Position numbers and translations under genes: made by a program. A stretch of 64,000 nt of DNA from Brooklawnia sp963780175 (GTDB lineage Bacteria; Actinomycetota; Actinomycetes; Propionibacteriales; Propionibacteriaceae). Below are positions 34,936 to 44,193 of this stretch, piece by piece. The first letter of the stretch is position 1. Each line of letters starts with the position of its first letter. The notes below the pieces were generated by a model. The model had not been told where the DNA came from. It made no database searches and worked only from the letters and a program-made list of their open reading frames with translations. The stretch covers positions 310,001-374,000 of the forward strand of contig CAWAAT010000003.1 of assembly GCA_963780175.1 (NCBI GenBank). The letters run 5' to 3'.

Positions 34936-36647
34936 ACCAGGCCCCCGAGTCTGCTGACCGGCCAGTGCCCGACGGTGGCGAGCCGGAGGAGTCCCTGGTC
35001 GAGCGCATCGACCGCGAGGACCGCCGTAACCTGGGCCGCAACTCGATACTGATGGCCTCCGGCACTCTGGTCAGCCGGATGCTGGGCATGGTGAACGCCA
35101 CGCTGCAGGTGTCGGTGCTGGGCCAGGCCGTGGTCGCGGACGCTTTCAAGAGCGCCAACACCCTGCCGAACTTCATCCTGGTGCTGCTGTCGGGTGGGAT
35201 CCTCAACGCCGTTCTGATCCCGCAGATCACCAAGGCCATGAAGCGCCCCGACGGCGGCAAGGACTTCGTCGACCGACTGGTAACCGCAGCCATCGTGCTC
35301 ATCGTGGTTGTGGCGGTGCTGTGCACGGCGGGGGCGGCCCTGTTCATGCAGGTGTTCACCACGCTGTCGGGCCCCGGGCTGCAGTTGGGGATCGCGTTCG
35401 CCTATCTGTGCATGCCGCAGGTGCTGTTCTACGGCTTGTTCGCGGTGCTCGGCAACATCCTCAACGCGCGCGGCAGCTTCGGTGCCTACGGCTGGGCGCC
35501 GGTGGCCAACAATGTGGTGGCCATCACCGGGGAGGTCGTCTTCCTGTACCTGTGGGGACGTCAGGACGATCCCGGTGTGTGGAGCAGCGAGATGATCTGG
35601 GTGCTGGCCGGCACCGCCACCCTCGGCATCATCGTCCAAGCGGTCATCCTCGTGCCGCCCCTGTTGCGCACCGGCTTCCGCTGGACGCCGCGCTGGGGTC
35701 TGCGCGGGTACGGGTTCGGTCAACTCGGACGCTTCGCCAGCCTCACCTTCCTCGCCCTGGTGATCGCCCAAGGTGGCGGTCTGCTGATCATGAAGGTGGC
35801 CACCTACCTGGTGGACTCGCCTGTGGCCCAGACCCAGTACGTGGCCGGGTACGCCGCCTACCAGAACGCGCTGAGCCTGTTCCAGGTGCCCTACTCGCTC
35901 GTCGCGGTCTCACTGCTGACCGCATTGTTCCCGCAGTTGGCCAGGGCCTGGCAGCGTCGCGACGACGAGCAGTCCGGGCTCGACGACCTGCGGTCGTTGA
36001 TGCGTCGCGGGCTCACTCTGCCGGCCATCGGCATCATTCCCGCCAGCGCCGTGCTGATAGCGATGGCCGGGCCGATCGTCCGGGTGATCTACTTCGGGCT
36101 CGAACCCGCCCAGGCAGCGGCGACCGCCGCGCTGCTGATGCTGATGGCCGCCAGCACGCTGGGCTACACCGTCGTCACCCTGCAGCAGCAGTACTGCTTC
36201 GCCACCGAACAGGGCCGGACGAACCTGTGGATGCAGTGCCTGGTCACCGGCGTCCAGGTGCTGTTCACGCTGTCCGCCCTTGCCGTGCCCGCCCAGTTCG
36301 GGATGCTGATGGTCGGCGCGGGCATGGTCGTCGGCAACCTCGCGCTCGGAGTCGTCTTCGTGACCTACGCCGGACGCCAGATCGGCGACTTCGGTCTGGC
36401 CGACGTCCTGCGGTTGTACGGCCGGCTCATCGTGGTCTCGGCGGCCGGAGGTGTGGCTGCCTGGGGGACCACGGTGCTCGTGCTGGGCGCTCTGGGCGGC
36501 TGGGTCTGGCAGTTCGCCGCGCTGGCGGCTGGCGGCGTCGTTTTCGTGGTGGTGTTCCTCGTGGCTGCACGGCTGATGCGCGTCACCGAGTTCTTCGACC
36601 TGCTGAACCCGGTGCTGCGCAGGTTGAGGTTGCCACAGATCGGTTGA
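34932..36647 (+). CDS. murJ: lipid II flippase MurJ
   Basis: A 571-residue membrane protein of the MviN/MurJ family with 14-15 predicted transmembrane helices, which flips lipid-linked peptidoglycan precursor. The family start is GRNSILMASGTLVSRMLGMV, then ADAFKSANTLPNFILVLLSG and AVLIPQITKAM. The charged N-terminal 35 residues are cytoplasmic. No C-terminal pseudokinase domain is present, unlike mycobacterial MviN. The TTG start at 34932 overlaps the lysC stop (TTGA), so translation is probably coupled. Aspartate kinase supplies diaminopimelate and MurJ uses the finished precursor, a sensible but unusual pairing. Confidence 0.88.
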   Translation: MNQAPESADRPVPDGGEPEESLVERIDREDRRNLGRNSILMASGTLVSRMLGMVNATLQVSVLGQAVVADAFKSANTLPNFILVLLSGGILNAVLIPQITKAMKRPDGGKDFVDRLVTAAIVLIVVVAVLCTAGAALFMQVFTTLSGPGLQLGIAFAYLCMPQVLFYGLFAVLGNILNARGSFGAYGWAPVANNVVAITGEVVFLYLWGRQDDPGVWSSEMIWVLAGTATLGIIVQAVILVPPLLRTGFRWTPRWGLRGYGFGQLGRFASLTFLALVIAQGGGLLIMKVATYLVDSPVAQTQYVAGYAAYQNALSLFQVPYSLVAVSLLTALFPQLARAWQRRDDEQSGLDDLRSLMRRGLTLPAIGIIPASAVLIAMAGPIVRVIYFGLEPAQAAATAALLMLMAASTLGYTVVTLQQQYCFATEQGRTNLWMQCLVTGVQVLFTLSALAVPAQFGMLMVGAGMVVGNLALGVVFVTYAGRQIGDFGLADVLRLYGRLIVVSAAGGVAAWGTTVLVLGALGGWVWQFAALAAGGVVFVVVFLVAARLMRVTEFFDLLNPVLRRLRLPQIG

Positions 36648-36665
36648 GCGGTCTGCCCGCCAGAC

Positions 36666-37706
36666 TCAGGTGCTGGAGGCCTGCTGACGTCGGTCGTGCC
36701 GGTCGGCGTCCTCCCAGGCAAGCCACGGATTCATCAGCCAGTTCATGGCGGTGAGTCGCTGGCCGGCGACGGTCGCGCTCACGTCCTTGGACACCCCCTG
36801 GCCCTGACTGTGGAGGTCGTCGATCGCCGCCACCAGGGACGCGAGGCACTCGTGCTCGTCCAGAAGTTCGGGCACCGGACGCAGGACCAGGTCAGTCAGG
36901 AAGCCTTCCTCGCCCCTCGACAGCACGATCCTTCTGATCTGGTCGACCTGGCAGGGGGCCGACGGCCAGCCGAACGTCGCGCGTGAGAGTGCCCACAGCA
37001 ACTGCTGAGCGGCTTCGACGCGAGGTTCAAGGCTGGTGGCGAGACCCGGATCGCGTCTTGTGAGCAACTCGCTCTCGACGGGGGTGAGCGCGGCGAACCC
37101 GCGCGGGAATACGGCCTGCATGCCGCGCACCTCGAGGGGCCGGCCGGCGATCACCGAGGCCGCGAAGTCGCTGGCGATCATCAGGGCGATCACCCGCAGG
37201 CCCACCTCGCCGGCGTCCCGCACGACGACCTCACCGCTGCTGCGCACCGGCGGTGTCGCCTCGGCGACGTGCAGGCCGTGCTCGGCCGCCAGCCATTCGC
37301 GCACCTGGTGGGAGCGCTCACGAGCTTCTCCGCTGACTGGCACCTGACCCATCGGACGGCCGTGGGCTCCGCCCAGCAGGGGTCGGCCGTGGGCGTCCAG
37401 CGGGGCGCCATCGGCAACCAGAATGGCGTTGGACTGTTCGGCCCACCGGCTCAGAGCCGCGAGTTGGTCGGGGTCGGACTCGTCGATCGTGAACGAGTAC
37501 CAGCGCTGGGTGTCTCGAATGTGACGCAAGAGGGCCTGCGACCCCTCGAGGTCGCCGGCCGTCCGAATGGCGTGGGAGAACTCGTTGAGGTGAGCGGCGA
37601 GCCCCGCGACAGTGCCGGCCGGCTCGTCACGGCGTGACCGTTCGTCCACCGTGGCGAATCCGTGCGGACGGTGGGCGGGCTGCGTCGAGTAGGCGCTGAT
37701 CTGCAT
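36666..37706 (-). CDS. DUF4272-like protein
   Basis: A 346-residue soluble protein of unknown function. The middle carries a pattern typical of DUF4272 (EVGLRVIALMIASDFAAS; LTPVESELLTRRDP; RVEAAQQLLWALSRATFGWP) and the C terminus ends with the related QRLTAMNWLMNPWLAWEDAD. No signal peptide or membrane segment is seen. I use the ATG at 37706 (MQISAYSTQ): TAAGCT ends six bases upstream and no ribosome site is present, so a leaderless message is likely; a GTG at 37712 is the alternative. It converges on murJ and has no co-directional partner close by. Confidence 0.65.
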   Translation of the reverse strand: MQISAYSTQPAHRPHGFATVDERSRRDEPAGTVAGLAAHLNEFSHAIRTAGDLEGSQALLRHIRDTQRWYSFTIDESDPDQLAALSRWAEQSNAILVADGAPLDAHGRPLLGGAHGRPMGQVPVSGEARERSHQVREWLAAEHGLHVAEATPPVRSSGEVVVRDAGEVGLRVIALMIASDFAASVIAGRPLEVRGMQAVFPRGFAALTPVESELLTRRDPGLATSLEPRVEAAQQLLWALSRATFGWPSAPCQVDQIRRIVLSRGEEGFLTDLVLRPVPELLDEHECLASLVAAIDDLHSQGQGVSKDVSATVAGQRLTAMNWLMNPWLAWEDADRHDRRQQASST

Positions 37707-37768
37707 GGCCACAGCTTAGGATCAGTCGGCCACCGTCGCTTCGGTCTGCCGCCGCAGTCCGTGAAGTG

Positions 37769-38698
37769 TCAGGAGACCGGCGCCGGCCCGCCATGTCCGT
37801 TGCGGTAGGTCCGGCGTGCCTGGCCGGCCATGTCCAGCATGAAGATCGCCATCGCGATCCAGATGATGATGAAGCCCGCCCAGCGTCCTGGTGGCATCTG
37901 CTCGCCGATGTACAGCCAGCCCAGCAGGAACTGCAGGACGGGGGCGACGTACTGCAGCATGCCCATGGTCGACAGTTTGACCCTGGCGGTCGCAGCGGCG
38001 AACCACAGCAGAGGGATCGCGGTGACCGGACCGGCCAGCATCATGAGAAGCCCGTAGCCGCTCATCAGGTCGACGGTGCTCAGCTGCGCGGAGGCCAGCC
38101 AGCCGAGGTAGATGATCGCGAAGGGTGCCGCGGCGGCGGTTTCGATCGCCAAACCGGGCAGCGGAGGAACGCTCAACCCCACCATCTTCTTCGTCAGGCC
38201 GTACAGCCCGAACGTGAGGGCCAGGATGAGTGCCACCCATGGGACCCTGCCGTAGGCGATGACCAGCACGACCACTGCCAGCGCGCCCACCCCGAACGCC
38301 AGCCACTGCAACCGCCGCATCCGCTCACCCAGCAGGATGACGCCGAAGGCGGCGTTGACAAGCGGGTTGATGAAGTACCCCAGCGCCGCATCGATCGCGT
38401 ACCCGTTGTTGACGCCCCAGACGTACATGGTCCAGTTTCCGGCCACCAGGACGCCGGCCAGCGCGAGGGTGACGGTGGAGCGGCGGTTGCGCAGGACCGT
38501 GCGCAGCGGAGCCCACTGCCGTAGTGCAGCCAGGGCCATCAGGCAGAACACCAGCGAGAAGACGATGCGGTAGGCGACGATCTCGAAAGCGCCCGAGCGG
38601 GTGAGCAGCTGGAAGTAGATCGGGAACAAACCCCACCACAGGTAGGCGAGGAAACCGAGGATGACGCCCTTGCGCTGCTCGTCCACTGGCCCCGTCAC
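37769..38698 (-). CDS. rarD: RarD-type EamA transporter
   Basis: A 309-residue drug/metabolite transporter of the RarD family with about ten transmembrane helices. The opening KGVILGFLAYLWWGLFPIYF and YRIVFSLVFCLMALAAL, the RVPWVALILALTFGLYGLTK loop, and GMLQYVAPVLQFLLGWLYIG are characteristic. RarD was named for chloramphenicol sensitivity in E. coli, but its substrate is unknown. The GTG at 38698 lies seven bases after a -10-like GACAAT, so the message may be leaderless. Confidence 0.88.
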   Translation of the reverse strand: MTGPVDEQRKGVILGFLAYLWWGLFPIYFQLLTRSGAFEIVAYRIVFSLVFCLMALAALRQWAPLRTVLRNRRSTVTLALAGVLVAGNWTMYVWGVNNGYAIDAALGYFINPLVNAAFGVILLGERMRRLQWLAFGVGALAVVVLVIAYGRVPWVALILALTFGLYGLTKKMVGLSVPPLPGLAIETAAAAPFAIIYLGWLASAQLSTVDLMSGYGLLMMLAGPVTAIPLLWFAAATARVKLSTMGMLQYVAPVLQFLLGWLYIGEQMPPGRWAGFIIIWIAMAIFMLDMAGQARRTYRNGHGGPAPVS

Positions 38699-38767
38699 AC
38701 CGGTGATTGTCGCACACCGCCGTGCGATCCCCCGGCGCGTCCGGGCGCCCTTCTCCCGCGGGGACGT

Positions 38768-39610
38768 TCAGGTGGCGTCCGCCGGCTCGCGGTTGGCCAG
38801 CAGTACCACGCCCACCACCACGACGACGGCACCGAAGACGAACCAGAGGTCGGGGACCTGAGTGGCGTGCCGTAGAGCCCCCGACTCCAGGCGGGACTGG
38901 CTGGCAACATCGAGCCAACCGCTCAAAGTCGCGGTTCCGTCAGTGACCAGCAGCAGGACGCCCACCCCGATGGTGAGCAGACCCGAGACGATGCTTGTCC
39001 ACGAGTTGCGCCAGGCGAAGCGACCTGTGCGGATCTCGAGGACGCGGGGGCGCAGCCAGCGCATACCTCGCGCTCCCAGCCGTCCCCAGGCCACGGACAG
39101 CGCGACCAGCGGCAGGCACATGCCCAGTGCGTACAGCGCCATCAGGGACGCGCCGTACAACGGGCTGCCCAGGCTGGCCACCAGCAGCACCGATCCGAGA
39201 ATGGGACCGGCGCAAACCCCTGCTACCGCGTACACCGTGCCCAGCAGGAACGTGGACAGCGTAGTCGAGGAGCTGCCATCGGCCGCGACGCCGGTGGCGC
39301 CCAACCGGCCGGGAAGCCGGACGGGCGCACCTGCGAGCAGGACGAGCCCGGCGACGATGACCAGGGCGGCGACAACTGTGATCAGTGTGGCGCGGTGCGT
39401 GATGATCAGCCCACCCAGGGCGGAGGCGAAGATGCCCAGGGGCACCAGACTGGCCAGCAGCCCCAGATAGAACACGGCGGTCCGCACCATGATCTGCCGA
39501 AGGGTGCCGAAGGCATACGCGAAGAAGGCGGGCAGCAGCATCACCGAGCAGGGGGAGAGCAGCGACAGCAACCCGCCGATCGTCGCTCCGGCCAGTCCGA
39601 TGTCGATCAT
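38768..39610 (-). CDS. CcdA-type thiol-disulfide transporter
   Basis: A 280-residue CcdA/DsbD-family protein carrying electrons from cytoplasmic thioredoxin across the membrane. The two conserved cysteines are visible in LLSLLSPCSVMLLPAFFAY and VAGVCAGPILGSVLLV, each in the first helix of a three-helix repeat. It starts 10 bases after the DsbA-like gene on the same strand, so the pair probably works together in extracytoplasmic disulfide handling or cytochrome c maturation. Confidence 0.85.
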   Translation of the reverse strand: MIDIGLAGATIGGLLSLLSPCSVMLLPAFFAYAFGTLRQIMVRTAVFYLGLLASLVPLGIFASALGGLIITHRATLITVVAALVIVAGLVLLAGAPVRLPGRLGATGVAADGSSSTTLSTFLLGTVYAVAGVCAGPILGSVLLVASLGSPLYGASLMALYALGMCLPLVALSVAWGRLGARGMRWLRPRVLEIRTGRFAWRNSWTSIVSGLLTIGVGVLLLVTDGTATLSGWLDVASQSRLESGALRHATQVPDLWFVFGAVVVVVGVVLLANREPADAT

Positions 39611-39620
39611 GAACCAGACC

Positions 39621-40403
39621 TCAGCGCAGGACGCCGGCTTCCACCAGCTCCTGATCGATCACCTGGCGGAAGACGTCGACGGGCTGCGCACCGACGACCG
39701 GGGTGTCGGCCACGAGGAACGCCGGCACACCCGAGAAGCCGATCTGGCGTCCCTCGACGAGGTCGGCCTGCACGGCGGCGCCCAGTTCGGGGTCGTCCAG
39801 GGCCGCGGTGAAGGCTGCGATGTCGGGCACCCCGGCGAGTTGCGCGAACCCGATCAGCCGCTCGCGAGGCAGATCGGGGTGGCCGCCCTCGACGACGCCG
39901 TTGGCAGCCACGGCCGACATGAACTCCCAGAACCGGCCTTGGCGTCCTGCGGCGCGTCCGGCGATGGCTGAGTCGATCGACTGCTGTCCGAACAGGGGCA
40001 TGTCGCGGAACTCGATGCGCACCAGGCCGGTGTTCACGTATTCCTCGATCAGGGCGGGCAGGGTGCGCTGCTCGAACAACGAGCAGAACGGGCAGCGATA
40101 ATCGGCGTACTCGACGATGACCACGGGCGCGTCCACGGCCCCGAGGGCCATCGGGTCGGCCTCAAGGCGTCGGGCCAGATCAATGCCCAGGCCTGATCCC
40201 CCGGTTGCGGTGCCGTTCTGGGCGCTGTCGCCGGTGGCGGTCACGGTGAGCGTGGCGGTGGCCTGCGGCCGGGGGGTGGAGCCGGTGGCACCGACCGCGA
40301 ACGTCAGCAGCATCATCAGCACGGCGCCGGCGGCCACGCCCAGAGCGAAGGTGCGGTTGCGGCGGGCGTTGCTGAAGGTGGGAGCGGAGGCTGGTTCGTT
40401 CAC
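39621..40403 (-). CDS. DsbA-like thioredoxin-fold protein
   Basis: A 260-residue membrane-anchored oxidoreductase. An N-terminal segment (about 18-40, ALGVAAGAVLMMLLTFAVG) anchors it and a short linker precedes a DsbA-family domain with the active site YADYRCPFCSLFEQ (CPFC) and the DsbA-type helical insert (WEFMSAVAANGV). I start at the GTG at 40403, preceded by AAGGA; the frame is open to 40478. It forms an operon with the CcdA-type transporter downstream, a plausible redox partner. Confidence 0.85.
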   Translation of the reverse strand: MNEPASAPTFSNARRNRTFALGVAAGAVLMMLLTFAVGATGSTPRPQATATLTVTATGDSAQNGTATGGSGLGIDLARRLEADPMALGAVDAPVVIVEYADYRCPFCSLFEQRTLPALIEEYVNTGLVRIEFRDMPLFGQQSIDSAIAGRAAGRQGRFWEFMSAVAANGVVEGGHPDLPRERLIGFAQLAGVPDIAAFTAALDDPELGAAVQADLVEGRQIGFSGVPAFLVADTPVVGAQPVDVFRQVIDQELVEAGVLR

Positions 40404-40538
40404 GGGGTGTCCTTGTCGCTGACCGATACCCGGTGCGGTATCCCAGGTCATTATGGCAGGGCTTTTCGTCTTGGGCACCGCTAGTACCGTTCAGAGCAAG
40501 ATAACGATATGTCGCTCGGCTCGCGAAAGGACGCTCTC

Positions 40539-41078
40539 ATGCACTCGCACCACAATGAACCCGGCTGCGGACGGCACGGCTTGAAGCCACTTTTCGGCAT
40601 GGCAGGTCACCTGCAGGGCCTGGCCACCCAGGCCGGCCAGCGGGCCCGTCGTGGGGACGTCCGCACAGCCGTCCTGCGTCTGCTCGCCGAGCAGCCCATG
40701 CACGGTTACCAGATCATCGCCGAACTCACCGAGCGCAGTGCAGGGGTGTGGGCCCCGTCGCCGGGTTCGGTGTACCCGACCCTCCAGTTGCTGGCGGACG
40801 AAGGCCTCGTGGTGGCCGAGCCCACCGGTGGCAAGAAGGTCTATCGGCTCACCGAAGCCGGGGTGGCGGCCGCTGCCGTGTTCGCGGACCGGCCGGCCCC
40901 GTGGGATGAAGCGGCCGACAGCCCGGTTGGCGGCACCGGCTATCACCAGGCCGCCGGCCGGTTGGTGCAGGCAGTCTTCCAGGTGGGCCAGTCCGGTTCG
41001 ACCCAGCAGTTGTCCAGCGCGGCGGCGGTCTTGAACGACGCCCGCAAGAAGCTCTTCGCGATCCTCGCCGAGGACTGA
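40539..41078 (+). CDS. PadR-family transcriptional regulator
   Basis: A 179-residue regulator. A His-rich N terminus (MHSHHNEPGCGRHGLKP) precedes a PadR winged helix: DVRTAVLRLLAEQPMHGYQI, then SPGSVYPTLQLLADEGLVVA and KKVYRLTEAG. The C-terminal 80 residues are a dimerisation helix. I start at the ATG at 40539, which has AAAGGA upstream; an ATG at 40509 is in frame but unsupported. Upstream, TTTTCG and TACCGT (40463-40490) may form the promoter, with the palindromic-looking CGATATGTCG just after it as an autoregulatory site. The UbiB-like kinase gene follows on the same strand. Confidence 0.85.
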   Translation: MHSHHNEPGCGRHGLKPLFGMAGHLQGLATQAGQRARRGDVRTAVLRLLAEQPMHGYQIIAELTERSAGVWAPSPGSVYPTLQLLADEGLVVAEPTGGKKVYRLTEAGVAAAAVFADRPAPWDEAADSPVGGTGYHQAAGRLVQAVFQVGQSGSTQQLSSAAAVLNDARKKLFAILAED

Positions 41079-41129
41079 CTCTCCGGGTCCACGCCCATCA
41101 CCCACGACAGCCACCGTCCCGGAGGAAGC

Positions 41130-42812
41130 ATGAAGGCGTCCACTCTGCGCGCCCGCTACTGGCGAATCGTCTTCTTCTTCGGGCGGGTGACTGCCGGCTT
41201 CATCTTCTGGGAGATCGTCCTGCGACGTCTCGGCCTTGGACGGCTCGCGGGACGGACCCGATCGGCTCGGAGCCGGCGGACCGCGGTTCGCTTCCGTGCG
41301 CTGGCCATCTCGATGGGCGGCCTGATGATCAAGGTCGGTCAGTTCCTGTCGGCGCGCCTGGACGTCCTGCCTGCCGAGATCACCGACGAGTTGTCGGGGC
41401 TCCAGGACGAAGTGCCGGCCGAGACGTTCGAGGCAATCCGGGACGTGGCTCAGTCAGAACTCGGGGTGCCGTTGACCGAGGTCTTCGCGTGGGTCGACGA
41501 GGCGCCGCTGGCCGCGGCCTCCCTCGGTCAGGTACACCGAGCGCAGCTGTCCGAGTCAGACGCCGCCGAGCAGGGATTCGCCGCGGTGGTGGTGAAGGTT
41601 CAGCGACCGCACATCCAGCAGGTGATCGAGGTCGACCTGGCCGCCCTGCGCCGCGTCGGCGGCTGGCTGCAGCGGTACCGTCCGATCAGCGACCGGGCCG
41701 ACGTCCGGGGGCTCGTCGAGGAGTTCGCCGCGACCACGCTGGCGGAGGTCGACTACCTGGCTGAAGCCGGCAACGCAGAGGAATTCGCGGCCAACTTCGC
41801 CGATGACCCGCGCATCAGCGTGCCCACGGTCGTCTGGGAGTGCAGCTCGCGACGCGTGTTGACGCTGCAAGACGTGTCCGCGATCAAGATGAGCGACCAC
41901 GACGCGATCACCGCCGCCGGGATCGACCGCGCCGAGGTCGCCTCGGTGCTCGCGGACACCTACCTGCAGCAGATCTTCGTCGACGCCTTCTTCCACGCCG
42001 ACCCCCACCCGGGCAACCTCTTCGTCACACCCCAGCCGCACGCCAAGGCAGGCGCCCCGCGCTGGACGCTGACGTTCATCGACTTCGGCATGATGGGCCA
42101 GGTGCCCGAGAACCTGCGCGCCGGGCTGCGAGACCTGGTGATCGCGGCCGGGACGCGGGACGGGGCCCGGATGGTCAAGGGCCTCACGAACCTGGACGCT
42201 CTGCTGCCCACCGCAGACCTCGCATTGATCGAACGCGCAACGATGCAGGTCTTCGACCGTTTCGGCGGACTGAGCATGGACGAACTCCGCGACATCGACC
42301 ACGCCGAGATGATGAGATTCGGCCTCCAGTTTCGGGAACTGATCCTCGACCTGCCCTTTCAGTTGCCGGAGAACCTGCTGATGCTCGGACGGTCCATCGG
42401 CATCCTCTCGGGCATCTGCACCGGGCTCGACCCCGAGTTCAACATCTGGGAAAAGGTCACGCCCTACGCCACGAAGCTGCTGGGCGACGAGGGCCAGCCG
42501 CCCTTCCAGTCCGTCCTGGCTGAGGCTGCCGGAATCGCGCGGGTGGCGATCGGACTACCCGGACGCGCCGACCGCGTCCTGTCGATGGCCGAACGCGGCG
42601 ACCTCATCATCTCTACGCCACAGCTCAACCGGCAGGTCCGACGCCTTGAGCGTTCCATCGCCCGCACGAACGGCGTCCTGGTCTTCGCGGCCCTGCTCAT
42701 CTCCGGAGCCGTGCTCACGGCGACCGACCCCGGGCTGGGGCGAGTCTTTATGGGCCTGTCTGGTGTGCCGCTGGTCTGGGCACTGTTCGCGGGCCGCGGC
42801 CCTCATGCGTGA
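41130..42812 (+). CDS. ABC1/UbiB-family atypical kinase
   Basis: A 560-residue UbiB/AarF family protein. Motifs in order: GGLMIKVGQFLSAR (KxGQ), AAASLGQVHRAQL (A-rich loop), VVVKVQRP (ATP-binding lysine), FFHADPHPGNLFV (catalytic loop) and FIDFGMMG (metal-binding aspartate). Two transmembrane helices are predicted at the C terminus (GVLVFAALLISGAVL and beyond). Family members act as ATPases in quinone-lipid metabolism. It starts 52 bases after the PadR gene with GGAGGAAG before the ATG. Its exact role here, and whether it is controlled by the PadR protein, is inferred. Confidence 0.88.
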   Translation: MKASTLRARYWRIVFFFGRVTAGFIFWEIVLRRLGLGRLAGRTRSARSRRTAVRFRALAISMGGLMIKVGQFLSARLDVLPAEITDELSGLQDEVPAETFEAIRDVAQSELGVPLTEVFAWVDEAPLAAASLGQVHRAQLSESDAAEQGFAAVVVKVQRPHIQQVIEVDLAALRRVGGWLQRYRPISDRADVRGLVEEFAATTLAEVDYLAEAGNAEEFAANFADDPRISVPTVVWECSSRRVLTLQDVSAIKMSDHDAITAAGIDRAEVASVLADTYLQQIFVDAFFHADPHPGNLFVTPQPHAKAGAPRWTLTFIDFGMMGQVPENLRAGLRDLVIAAGTRDGARMVKGLTNLDALLPTADLALIERATMQVFDRFGGLSMDELRDIDHAEMMRFGLQFRELILDLPFQLPENLLMLGRSIGILSGICTGLDPEFNIWEKVTPYATKLLGDEGQPPFQSVLAEAAGIARVAIGLPGRADRVLSMAERGDLIISTPQLNRQVRRLERSIARTNGVLVFAALLISGAVLTATDPGLGRVFMGLSGVPLVWALFAGRGPHA

Positions 42813-43087
42813 CGGCTGATCGCTTCGCCACGGGCGAGAGGAAAGCCCTTTTCGCTCCTGGGAACCGCACCAGGCGTGACAAAGGTCCTGACCATTCGCC
42901 GCGGAACGGCTTCCGCGAGGCCCGCGAACCCAGTCGGACTGGCATCTGTCACGTGGCCCTTCGCAACTGTCAGGACTCTTGTCACGCACAGCTTGGCGGC
43001 CGGTGCGGGCACACACTGCAGGGGGGCTTGGGTGCGTCTTGATGAATGGGTGCGTTGCGCCGCCGGGTTGGGCGGTGTCTGTTCGCT
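42813..43087. other. intergenic stretch with a long inverted repeat
   Basis: About 275 bases without a supported gene, between the UbiB-like gene and the tRNA-Pro terminator. Short open frames here lack ribosome sites and family resemblance. It holds a 17-base inverted repeat: GTGACAAAGGTCCTGAC at 42876-42892 and GTCAGGACTCTTGTCAC at 42969-42985, matching at 15 of 17 positions, 76 bases apart. Confidence 0.5.
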
Positions 43088-43127
43088 GAAAAAGGGCCCT
43101 GGCCGCGTTTCCGCTGACCAGAGCCCT
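43088..43127 (-). terminator. Rho-independent terminator of tRNA-Pro
   Basis: On the minus strand AGGGCTCTGG pairs with CCAGGGCCCT (one G-U pair) around a 15-base loop and is followed by a run of five T residues (43092-43088). It lies 10 bases after the tRNA-Pro 3' end. Confidence 0.8.
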
Positions 43128-43135
43128 GATTTCCT

Positions 43136-43210
<75 letters not shown>

Positions 43211-43231
43211 ATGGCCCAAAGGCCGAGCGTC

Positions 43232-43261
43232 AGCTTATCCCACCGTGGGTCTGCGCACCAA
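43232..43261 (-). promoter_or_regulatory. promoter for tRNA-Pro
   Basis: On the minus strand TTGGTG (43261-43256) and TAAGCT (43237-43232) are 18 bases apart, with the -10 box 21 bases before the mature 5' end. Confidence 0.5.
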
Positions 43262-43287
43262 TCGAGGAGCCAACGCCCGGTCGCTGA

Positions 43288-44193
43288 TCAAGCCTTGGCG
43301 ACCAACCTCAACAGCGTGGCCTCCGGACGGCAGAACAGCCTGATAGGCGCGGTGGGGCTCGTGCCGATGCCCGCAGAGACGTGCAGCGGGGCGGTGCGTC
43401 CGCTGCACGACCAACTGCTCAGCCCGCTGGCCTGGCGCAATGGCAGATCGCAGTTGGCTACGATCGCCCGGTTGACCGGCAGGCAGATCTGGCCTCCGTG
43501 GGTGTGGCCGGCGAAGACCATGTCCAGGCCATCGGCGACCATCGCGTCCAGCACCCGCCGGTAGGGGGCGTGCGTGACTCCGAGCGTCAGATCGGCATCG
43601 GGGCTCAGATCGCCGGCCACCGAGGAGTAGTTGTCGAGGCCGGCATGGGCGTCCGCCGTGCCTCTCAGGTCCACCACCCGGCCGGCGACCTCGAGGCGTC
43701 CCGACGCGTTGTCGAGGTAGGCCCAACCGGCTGATGTGAAGGCGTCATGGAGTTTCCAGTAGGGCAGCGGGGCTGTCTTCCCTCGGGGCTTCGAGTGGCC
43801 GAACAGGTAAGCTGCCGGATTTCGGAACTGGGGCTCGGCGAAGTCGTTGGAGCCGAAGACGAACGCCCCCGGCACCCCCAGCAGAGGCTCCATGGCCGCC
43901 AGCAGAGGTTCGAAGGCGTCCTGACTCGACACGTTGTCGCCGGTGCTGATGACAAGATCGGGCCGCAGCCCGCCCAGCCTCGAGACGAAGTCGATCTTTC
44001 GTCCCTGGTAGGGCATCAGGTGGATGTCCGACAGGTGCAGCACCCGGATATCTCGTTGCCCGGGCGCCAGGACCGGCACGTCCACCCGTCGAAGGATGAA
44101 GGCCCGCGCCTCAACCCAGGCGCCTAAGGTCACAGCCGCCGTCATGCCGACCGCGGCCGCCGTCGACGCGACCAGACTCTTCACGAGGTTCAT
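43288..44193 (-). CDS. membrane-anchored metallophosphoesterase
   Basis: A 301-residue calcineurin-like phosphoesterase. An N-terminal hydrophobic helix (MNLVKSLVASTAAAVGMTAA) anchors it; metal-binding motifs follow in order: HLSDIHL, STGDNV, FGSNDFAEP, THAPY and GHTHGGQICLP. This is the YkuE-like group, proposed to act on lipid or nucleotide phosphoesters at the membrane. Its ATG overlaps the stop of the penicillin-binding protein gene (ATGA), so the two are translationally coupled. As I recall the mycobacterial order whiB4-ponA2-Rv3683, the same neighbour occurs there. Confidence 0.85.
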   Translation of the reverse strand: MNLVKSLVASTAAAVGMTAAVTLGAWVEARAFILRRVDVPVLAPGQRDIRVLHLSDIHLMPYQGRKIDFVSRLGGLRPDLVISTGDNVSSQDAFEPLLAAMEPLLGVPGAFVFGSNDFAEPQFRNPAAYLFGHSKPRGKTAPLPYWKLHDAFTSAGWAYLDNASGRLEVAGRVVDLRGTADAHAGLDNYSSVAGDLSPDADLTLGVTHAPYRRVLDAMVADGLDMVFAGHTHGGQICLPVNRAIVANCDLPLRQASGLSSWSCSGRTAPLHVSAGIGTSPTAPIRLFCRPEATLLRLVAKA

